From Lentimicrobiaceae bacterium (lineage in GTDB: Bacteria; Bacteroidota; Bacteroidia; Bacteroidales; F082): a stretch of 64,000 nucleotides of DNA. A program made the position numbers and the translations under genes. Under the pieces are notes generated by a model. It was not told where the DNA came from, made no database searches, and saw only the letters and a list, made by a program, of their open reading frames with translations. Location of the stretch: assembly GCA_015061315.1 (NCBI GenBank), contig SUWV01000004.1, positions 1 to 64,000 on the forward strand, written 5' to 3'. Below are positions 57,416 to 64,000 of the stretch, one piece after another. The first letter of the stretch is position 1; each line of letters begins with the position of its first letter.

Positions 57416-58582
57416 CTAAACAACGCTTTTCTCAAAAATCTTATCGTAATCTTTATCGTATTGCAACGAATGTATCTCACCATCACAAACAGCGGTAAAA
57501 ACTGAAACAAGTTCTTTCTCGTTCTTGTCTTCGCGAATGTATTGTTTCTTGAATTTTGGTTTTATGGTTTGAGATTCCATTTCTTTGAGCTTGCGTTTCA
57601 AGGTCTTCTCGGCTGTTTCACCGAAAGCTACATGCCACCAATATTTCGCCAAGATTTCTTTCTTAGTGTTATAAATTATGAGATGTACCGCTGGATGCAT
57701 GACCTTATTGCCGTTATGAATCTCAAAATGAAGCGCACGCCCTACAATGTTACCTTGCTCGTTTACAAGAGGAAGAAACTCTGTCATTGACGCTGACTTT
57801 GACATGGACGCATTCAATGCGTCCCTACATGATGTTTGTACGGGCACATTTAATGTATCCTTGGGGACTTTGACTATCGACTCTGACGCTGACTCTGACT
57901 TTGATACCAACTCAGGAACAGACTCAGAACTTATTGACTTGTGGTCTTGTAGTCTTATCGACTTCTCCTCTCGTTGACTTGTTGTCTCGTTGTCTTGTGG
58001 TCTTATTGACTTTTCCTCTCGTCGACTTGTTGTCTCGTTGACTTGTGGTCTTATTGACTTTTCCTCTTGGCGACTTAGTGACTCGGTGACTTGGTGACTT
58101 AGTGACTCGTTGACTTGTTGACTTATTTCAAAAATCTCAACAATTTCCGTTCCTCTCGGCACCTTAATCTCAAACTTATCGCCTTTCTTCTTCCCTATCA
58201 ATGCTTTGGCTATCGGCGAAATAAACGAAATCAAACCTTTTGAGGCATCGGCTTCGTCAACGCCAACAATACGAATGACTTTATCGTTGTACTTAACATA
58301 CATTCCGAAACTGACAACATCGGGATTGGCTTTGGTATTATCAATCAAGACTGCACTGTTGATGCGTTCTGATAAAAGTCGCATCTTTGCATCTAAGTAG
58401 TTTTTAGTCACATAGTTAGAACCAGCGTCTGTCCATTCTTTTTTAAGTGTTTCCATCTCGTCCTGAAGTTTTTTCAATCCTTCCGGCGTGACGTAATTAG
58501 GAGTCCCCGATGGCAAAAAAGCTCTCGGCAACACCATCGGAACTTCTTCCTGATCACCTTCTTTTACAAAACCGCGACTCAT
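57416..58582 (-). CDS. GreA/GreB-family protein fused to a degenerate Nudix-like domain through a repeat-rich linker
   Basis: MSRGFVKEGDQEEVPMVLPRAFLPSGTPNYVTPEGLKKLQDEMETLKKEW...GKKKGDKFEIKVPRGTEIVEIFEIS; linker SQQVNESLSHQVTESLSRQEEK...; C-terminus FLPLVNEQGNIVGRALHFEIHNGNKVMHPAVHLIIYNTKKEI...FGETAEKTLKRKLKEM. Confidence 0.85.
   Translation of the reverse strand: MSRGFVKEGDQEEVPMVLPRAFLPSGTPNYVTPEGLKKLQDEMETLKKEWTDAGSNYVTKNYLDAKMRLLSERINSAVLIDNTKANPDVVSFGMYVKYNDKVIRIVGVDEADASKGLISFISPIAKALIGKKKGDKFEIKVPRGTEIVEIFEISQQVNESLSHQVTESLSRQEEKSIRPQVNETTSRREEKSIRPQDNETTSQREEKSIRLQDHKSISSESVPELVSKSESASESIVKVPKDTLNVPVQTSCRDALNASMSKSASMTEFLPLVNEQGNIVGRALHFEIHNGNKVMHPAVHLIIYNTKKEILAKYWWHVAFGETAEKTLKRKLKEMESQTIKPKFKKQYIREDKNEKELVSVFTAVCDGEIHSLQYDKDYDKIFEKSVV
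57806..57824. repeat. Palindrome GGACGCATT-C-AATGCGTCC inside a coding sequence
   Basis: 9-bp perfect arms, 1-nt spacer; same GACGCAT theme as intergenic palindromes. Confidence 0.9.
57952..58132 (-). repeat. In-frame octamer-type repeat tract (AGTCAACA/AGTCAACG/AGACAACG units on the sense strand)
   Basis: + strand gacttgttgtctcgttgtcttgtggtcttattgacttttcctctcgtcgacttg...; encodes SQQVNESLSHQVTESLSRQEEKSIRPQVNETTSRREEKSIRPQDNETTS. Confidence 0.9.
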
Positions 58583-58595
58583 CTTTTTTTAAAGT

Positions 58596-58666
58596 CTATA
58601 AGACAACGAGTCAACAAGTCAACAAGATGCTTGTGGTCTCGTTGACTTGTTGTCTTGTAGTCTTTT
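58596..58666. repeat. Octamer-type repeat, both orientations, upstream of the GreA-like gene
   Basis: gacaacgagtcaacaagtcaacaagatgcttgtggtctcgttgacttgttgtcttgtag. Confidence 0.85.
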
Positions 58667-58859
58667 AGTTAAACATCATCTCTACTTTGCCAAATCGTGT
58701 CTCGACGCAGTCGTATGAAGCAGCGAAACTCATTATCGTACTCAAGGCTTTCTTACTTGGTTTTTCGTTTCTGTAAGTCTCTTTAAGACTTTTTCTGATT
58801 TGGCTTTCTAAAGAATTTTCTGTTGAATAATAAAGTGTAGATTTTATATCCATAGGCAA
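58665..58859 (-). CDS. Small hypothetical protein
   Basis: 64 aa MPMDIKSTLYYSTENSLESQIRKSLKETYRNEKPSKKALSTIMSFAASYDCVETRFGKVEMMFN, positioned between the sigma factor and GreA-like gene. Confidence 0.5.
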   Translation of the reverse strand: MPMDIKSTLYYSTENSLESQIRKSLKETYRNEKPSKKALSTIMSFAASYDCVETRFGKVEMMFN

Positions 58860-58915
58860 ATTTAATTTTCATTTGCCTACTTAACGCAATAAAATCTCAT
58901 TTTATTTTATCAATC

Positions 58916-59515
58916 TTAAAAATTATTTAATGTTAATGTTAAATTGTGTTCTTTCGCCATCTTCCTGAGGTTGATAAGCGCGTAACGCATTCTTCCTAAA
59001 GCAGTATTAATACTAACATTTGTAGCGTCTGCAATCTCCTTGAACGACATATCAGCATACATTCTCATATTCAAGACTTCCTTCTGTTCTTCAGGAAGAA
59101 GCTCTATCATCTTACGTAAATCACTGTAAACCTGTTCTGTAACCATAGAATCTTCCACCGAAGGATCGCTGAGTTTAGCATTATTCAACAAATCATAGTC
59201 ATTGTCTTTGTTGACAGGATCCACCATCGGCAGTCTGTTTGCCTTACGAAAATGATCTATAACGAGATTATGGGCGATACGCATCGCAAACTGTATGAAC
59301 TTACCTTCTTCCTTATACGCGCCAGCTTTTATAGTACGTATAATCTTTAAGAATGTATCTTGAAAAATATCATCAGCAAGCTGTCTGTCTTTGACAAGCA
59401 TTAAGATGTATGAAAAAACTTTATTTTGATGACGCTCTACCAACAATTCAAAATTAGCGACGTTACCATTCTTGTAACCGTCGACTAATTGTTTGTCGCT
59501 TAATATTTCTAACAT
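58916..59515 (-). CDS. RNA polymerase sigma-70 factor, ECF subfamily
   Basis: LVERHQNKVFSYILMLVKDRQLADDIFQDTFLKIIRTI...LPEEQKEVLNMRMYADMSFKEIADATNVSINTALGRMRYAL. Confidence 0.94.
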   Translation of the reverse strand: MLEILSDKQLVDGYKNGNVANFELLVERHQNKVFSYILMLVKDRQLADDIFQDTFLKIIRTIKAGAYKEEGKFIQFAMRIAHNLVIDHFRKANRLPMVDPVNKDNDYDLLNNAKLSDPSVEDSMVTEQVYSDLRKMIELLPEEQKEVLNMRMYADMSFKEIADATNVSINTALGRMRYALINLRKMAKEHNLTLTLNNF

Positions 59516-59704
59516 AATTTCTCTTTGTTTTAATTAAAAGAGTAAAGTATATTCGATAGTGCGTCTCCTATTTTTTGAGGTTATACAATAAATTGAAAAT
59601 TCTTTCGTAGAAAGTTTTGCAAATATAATAATCTTTTCGTTACGAACAAATGTTTTTTTCGTAAATTCGTAAACTTTTTTTCAGGCTTATAATTTTGGTA
59701 ATTA

Positions 59705-62551
59705 ATGAAGAAGTTAGAATCAATCAGCATACAGGGAGCAAGAGTTAATAACTTAAAAAACATAAGTTTAAGTATTCCCAAGAACAAGTTCGTAGTGATA
59801 ACAGGCTTGTCGGGTTCAGGCAAGTCATCGCTCGCTTTCGACACTATTTATGCCGAAGGTCAGCGTCGTTATGTGGAAAGTCTGAGTGCTTACGCCCGTC
59901 AGTTTTTGGGACGTATGACGAAACCCGATGTCGATCTGATTACCGGACTGTCTCCTGCCATCGCGATTGAGCAGAAAGTCAACTCGAGCAACCCACGCTC
60001 TACAGTCGGCACAAGCACAGAGATTTACGAATATCTCAAACTTCTTTACGCAAGAATTGGTCGCACCTTCTCCCCTATCTCCGGCATCGAAGTCAAACGT
60101 CATCAAATCAATGATGTGATAGATTTTATCCTCGAACAGAAAGGTTGCGCCGTTTATATTTTATCGCCTATAATTTTGCCTGAAGGAAGAAAAATCGAAG
60201 AACATTTCAACATTCTTCTGCAACAAGGTTTTAACCGTCTTTACATAGAAAATAAGATGGTACGTATCGAGGATTTTCTCAAAGAAAAGAACTTCGACAA
60301 TATTAATAATGTAAGGATTCTTATCGACAGATTGAAGGTCAACGACAAGACTTCTGAGTTGATTCCGCAGATTTCCGATTCGGTACAGACCGCCTTTTAT
60401 GAAGGCAAGGATAGCTGTATCATATTGGTTGACAACACCGAACATTATTTCTCTTCACGTTTTGAAGCAGACGGAATAACTTTTGAGACGCCTACAACAC
60501 ATCTTTTCTCTTTCAATAATCCTTACGGCGCTTGTCCGAGATGCGAAGGCTTCGGCGACATTATCGGCATCGATCCCGACTTGGTCATTCCCGACAAATC
60601 GCTGTCGATTTACGACAATGCTGTGGCGTGTTGGCGCGGCGATAAAATGAGTGCGTGGCGCGACCAACTGATTCGCAACGCTCGTCATTTCGACTTCCCT
60701 ATCCATAAGCCTTATTATGAACTGACGAAAGAACAGAAAGAACTTCTTTGGAAAGGCAACAGATACTTTGGAGGCATCGAAGATTTCTTCAGAGAAGTTG
60801 AATCACAATCATATAAGATTCAATATCGAGTGATGTTATCGCGTTATCGTGGAAAGACGACATGTCCTGAATGTAACGGATTACGTCTTAGAAAAGAGGC
60901 GAGTTACGTCAAGATTAACGGCAAGAGCATCAGCGAGTTATGCGAGATGCCTTTGTCGAAATTAAAAATATTTTTCGATGAATTGACTTTGACAAAGACA
61001 GAACACTACATTGCAGAACGTCTCTTAACAGAAATTAAGAATCGTCTTAACTTCTTGATAGAAGTAGGTTTAGAATATCTCACCTTAAATCGTGCAGCCA
61101 ACACTCTTTCTGGCGGTGAGTCACAGAGGATCAACCTCGCCACTTCATTAGGTAGCACTCTCGTCGGCTCCACATATATCTTAGACGAGCCAAGTATCGG
61201 ACTTCACTCGCGTGATACGCAACGACTTATAAAGGTCTTACGCAGATTACGCGACATCGGCAACACAGTCATCGTGGTTGAACACGACGAGGAGATAATT
61301 CGCAGCGCCGACCATATAATCGACATTGGACCTTACGCTGGCGTCAATGGCGGCGAAGTAGTTTTTGAAGGCGACATTGAGAAGATGATGAAGATAAACG
61401 CTGACCATGACTCTAACAATGACAATGAAACTAAGTCGATGACGGCGAAATATATTTGTGGCGAGAAGCAGATTCCTGTGCCAACGAAACGACGTAAGTG
61501 GAACAACGCAATTGAGTTTGTCGGATGCGCCGAGCATAACTTAAAAAACATTAACGTCAAGATTCCATTGAATGTGATGACTGTCGTTACTGGCGTCAGC
61601 GGCTCTGGCAAATCTACATTGGTCAACGAAATCATTTATAAATCCTTAAAGAAACATTTTGAAGGAACGTCAGACAAGGTCGGTTCTTTTGGCAAGATAC
61701 AAGGCAGCCTGATGGCGATACAGAATGTAGAATTTATAAATCAAAATCCAATAGAACGTTCATCGCGTTCAAATCCTGTCACTTACGTCAAGGCTTTTGA
61801 TGACATACGCCAGCTTTTCGCCGAGCAGAAGTTAGCTAAGAACCGTAACTTGAAACCCGGATATTTCTCTTTCAACGTTGCTGGAGGTCGCTGCGACAAC
61901 TGTCAGGGCAGCGGTACACTGAAGGTCGAGATGCAGTTCATGGCTGACATATATCTGAAATGCGACGTATGTAATGGCAGCCGCTACAAAGAAGAGGCGC
62001 TTGAGATAAAATTCAAAGGCAAGAACATCAGCGACATCTTGAATATGAGTATTGATGAAGTCGTTGAGTTTTTAAATAACAACAAAGAAGGAGAATTTAA
62101 GACTATCATCGAGCGTATCATTGCGAAGATGAAGCCTTTACAAGATGTTGGTCTCGGTTATCTTCAGGCGGGGCAGCCATCATCGACGCTGAGTGGCGGG
62201 GAAGCGCAGCGTATCAAACTCGCTTCTTTCCTCATCAACGGCAACAACGAAAAACCGACATTATTTATCTTCGACGAGCCGACAACAGGACTTCATTTCC
62301 ATGACATCAACAAACTGTTAAAAGCTTTCGACGCATTAATTAATAATGGACATTCGCTCATCGTCATCGAACACGACCCTGATGTAATCAAGGTTGCAGA
62401 TTGGATCATCGACTTAGGACCAGAAGGCGGCGACAAAGGCGGAGAGCTCGTCTTTGAAGGGACACCAGAAGAATTGAAGAAGTGCGAGAGATCGTTTACG
62501 GCGAGAGTGTTAAAAGTCAACAAGTCAACAAGTCAACAAGTCAAAGAGTAA
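59705..62551 (+). CDS. uvrA: Excinuclease ABC subunit A
   Basis: SIQGARVNNLKNISLSIPKNKFVVITGLSGSGKSSLAFDTIYAEGQRRYVESLSAYARQFL; TLSGGESQRINLATSLGS; second ATPase half. Confidence 0.97.
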   Translation: MKKLESISIQGARVNNLKNISLSIPKNKFVVITGLSGSGKSSLAFDTIYAEGQRRYVESLSAYARQFLGRMTKPDVDLITGLSPAIAIEQKVNSSNPRSTVGTSTEIYEYLKLLYARIGRTFSPISGIEVKRHQINDVIDFILEQKGCAVYILSPIILPEGRKIEEHFNILLQQGFNRLYIENKMVRIEDFLKEKNFDNINNVRILIDRLKVNDKTSELIPQISDSVQTAFYEGKDSCIILVDNTEHYFSSRFEADGITFETPTTHLFSFNNPYGACPRCEGFGDIIGIDPDLVIPDKSLSIYDNAVACWRGDKMSAWRDQLIRNARHFDFPIHKPYYELTKEQKELLWKGNRYFGGIEDFFREVESQSYKIQYRVMLSRYRGKTTCPECNGLRLRKEASYVKINGKSISELCEMPLSKLKIFFDELTLTKTEHYIAERLLTEIKNRLNFLIEVGLEYLTLNRAANTLSGGESQRINLATSLGSTLVGSTYILDEPSIGLHSRDTQRLIKVLRRLRDIGNTVIVVEHDEEIIRSADHIIDIGPYAGVNGGEVVFEGDIEKMMKINADHDSNNDNETKSMTAKYICGEKQIPVPTKRRKWNNAIEFVGCAEHNLKNINVKIPLNVMTVVTGVSGSGKSTLVNEIIYKSLKKHFEGTSDKVGSFGKIQGSLMAIQNVEFINQNPIERSSRSNPVTYVKAFDDIRQLFAEQKLAKNRNLKPGYFSFNVAGGRCDNCQGSGTLKVEMQFMADIYLKCDVCNGSRYKEEALEIKFKGKNISDILNMSIDEVVEFLNNNKEGEFKTIIERIIAKMKPLQDVGLGYLQAGQPSSTLSGGEAQRIKLASFLINGNNEKPTLFIFDEPTTGLHFHDINKLLKAFDALINNGHSLIVIEHDPDVIKVADWIIDLGPEGGDKGGELVFEGTPEELKKCERSFTARVLKVNKSTSQQVKE
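62514..62548 (+). repeat. Octamer tandem repeat (AGTCAACA)n forming the UvrA C-terminus
   Basis: aaaagtcaacaagtcaacaagtcaacaagtcaaagagtaa encodes KVNKSTSQQVKE*. Confidence 0.92.
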
Positions 62552-62702
62552 TAACACCTCAAATGTGTCAAAAAAAACGACATTATTTTTTTTATAATTT
62601 GATAATAAAATATCATTATAATAATTATATTTGCAGAAAGCTATTTAACAAGCTCTGAACTTATAATTAGACATTTAATAACCATTTAAACAATAAAACA
62701 TC

Positions 62703-63137
62703 ATGGAAGTATGGCAGATTTGGGTTATAGCAGCCCTTGTTTTTATCATCGTTGAAATTTTCACGAGCGGATTCGCAATCGCATGTTTATCTGTAGGTTG
62801 TCTTTTAGCAGCTGCAGGAGCGGCATTAGAATGGGCATTAGCATGGCAAGTGACATTATTCGCCGTAGGCACATTCCTCGCTTTCATTTTGATACGTCCT
62901 TTTGTATTGAAGCTCATGAATAAAAACACTGATAAGAATAATGTTAAGACAAACATGGACAATCTTATCGGTCGCAAGGCTATAGTCACAGAAAAGATTG
63001 AAAGCGATGGATTTGGTCGCGTCAAGATTGATGGCGATGACTGGAAGGCTCGTTTTGAAGACGAAAGCGAAGCAGAAGTTGGAGAAAAAGTCACTATCGT
63101 ATCGTACGAAAGCATTATATTAACCGTTAAAAAATAA
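62703..63137 (+). CDS. NfeD-family membrane protein
   Basis: MEVWQIWVIAALVFIIVEIFTSGFAIACLSVGCLLAAAGAALEWALAWQVTLFAVGTFLAFILIRP...IGRKAIVTEKI. Confidence 0.9.
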   Translation: MEVWQIWVIAALVFIIVEIFTSGFAIACLSVGCLLAAAGAALEWALAWQVTLFAVGTFLAFILIRPFVLKLMNKNTDKNNVKTNMDNLIGRKAIVTEKIESDGFGRVKIDGDDWKARFEDESEAEVGEKVTIVSYESIILTVKK

Positions 63138-63142
63138 ACAAT

Positions 63143-64000
63143 ATGGAAGGAACATTAATTATTGTAGGCATCATTGCCTTTATCGTAATAATCTTCGCCT
63201 TAAACGGCTTGAAGGTTGTGCCACAATCAGAGACAAAGGTCATAGAACGTCTCGGTAAGTTTCAGGGAGTTTTACCAGCAGGTCTTAACATAATCTGGCC
63301 TATCATCGACCGTCCTAAGTTAGTGACAGTGAGAGATCACAGAGGCAGAGCATATATGACAAGCAGCATCGACCTCAGAGAACAAGTCTATGATTTCCCA
63401 AAACAAAACGTTATCACAAAAGATAATGTCACTACAGAAATCAATGCGCTTCTTTATTTCCAAATCGTCGATCCTGTCAAGTCGGTCTATGAAATCGAGA
63501 ATCTTCCAAACGCTATCGAGAAGCTGACACAGACCACACTTCGTAACGTCATAGGTGAATTGGAGTTAGATGAGACTTTAACATCACGCGACACTATCAA
63601 TGCAAAATTACGCGCCGTCTTAGACGATGCAACAAACAAATGGGGTGTTAAGGTAAATCGTGTTGAGTTACAAGACATCACACCTCCAGAATCAGTTCGC
63701 GTAGCTATGGAAAAACAAATGCAGGCAGAACGTAACAGACGTGCCGAGATCTTAAACGCCGAAGGTGAAAAGGCTTCTGCAATTCTTAAATCGGAAGGTG
63801 AAAAGACATCACAAATCAACAACGCTGAGGCTGAGAAAGCAGCAGTACTTCTCAAAGCAGAAGGCGAAGCACAAGCTAAGATTTTACAGGCACAAGCTGA
63901 AGCTCAAGCAATTGCTGTGGTAGCAGAAGCTATTAAAAACACCAAGACCGACCCTGCTTCATATCTCTTGGCTACAAAATATATCCAGACATTAGAACAG
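63143..64000 (+). CDS. SPFH/band 7 (stomatin-like) protein, truncated at window end
   Basis: MEGTLIIVGIIAFIVIIFALNGLKVVPQSETKVIERLGKFQGVLPAGLNIIWPIIDRP; open to the window edge; missing from the ORF track because it has no stop. Confidence 0.92.
   Translation, partial: MEGTLIIVGIIAFIVIIFALNGLKVVPQSETKVIERLGKFQGVLPAGLNIIWPIIDRPKLVTVRDHRGRAYMTSSIDLREQVYDFPKQNVITKDNVTTEINALLYFQIVDPVKSVYEIENLPNAIEKLTQTTLRNVIGELELDETLTSRDTINAKLRAVLDDATNKWGVKVNRVELQDITPPESVRVAMEKQMQAERNRRAEILNAEGEKASAILKSEGEKTSQINNAEAEKAAVLLKAEGEAQAKILQAQAEAQAIAVVAEAIKNTKTDPASYLLATKYIQTLEQ

Noticed and set aside
59581-59844. 87-aa minus-strand ORF with PDKPVITTNLFLGILKL
   Set aside because: Antisense to the start of uvrA; the peptide is a common shadow of the UvrA Walker A region.

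Overview
This 64 kb window reads as a Bacteroidetes (Bacteroidales-like) chromosome. Supporting signs are TAnnTTTG promoters, a T9SS sorting-domain protein and the codon/AT style. Housekeeping content: an OPT transporter, M48/TerB peptidase, HlyD/TolC/ABC-2 efflux operon, FKBP isomerase, YejK/NdpA nucleoid protein, a lysine-fermentation cluster (kamA, kdd, kce, kal, CoA-transferase alpha), ECF sigma factor, UvrA and NfeD/SPFH. Accessory content includes two dense minus-strand operons that look like anti-phage/restriction systems. (i) A seven-gene operon at 4948-18081: PLD-SNF2 helicase, Eco57I-type methylase, SMC/RecF-like ATPase, a putative PD-(D/E)XK protein, a small middle component, a DUF3732 ATPase with a CPFC zinc-hook-like motif, and an orphan. 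(ii) A five-gene operon at 38654-45179: Dam/D12 methylase, PD-(D/E)XK+DGQHR (DndB-like) protein, DEAD/DEAH helicase, GIY-YIG+DUF4357 protein, TIGR02391-like protein. Between and after them lie DUF1016/YhcG paralogs (one intact, two decayed), RhuM genes, AlbA_2 proteins and an AbiEii/DUF6922/DUF3990 cluster. The window is also rich in repeats: a 6-copy hairpin element with covarying stems, a second dispersed family, short palindromes, and 7-8-mer tandem repeats that sit at stop codons or inside reading frames. A structured ~130-nt ncRNA candidate with its own promoter and terminator lies at about 56.6 kb. Family calls come from recognising motifs in the translations; no database search was run.
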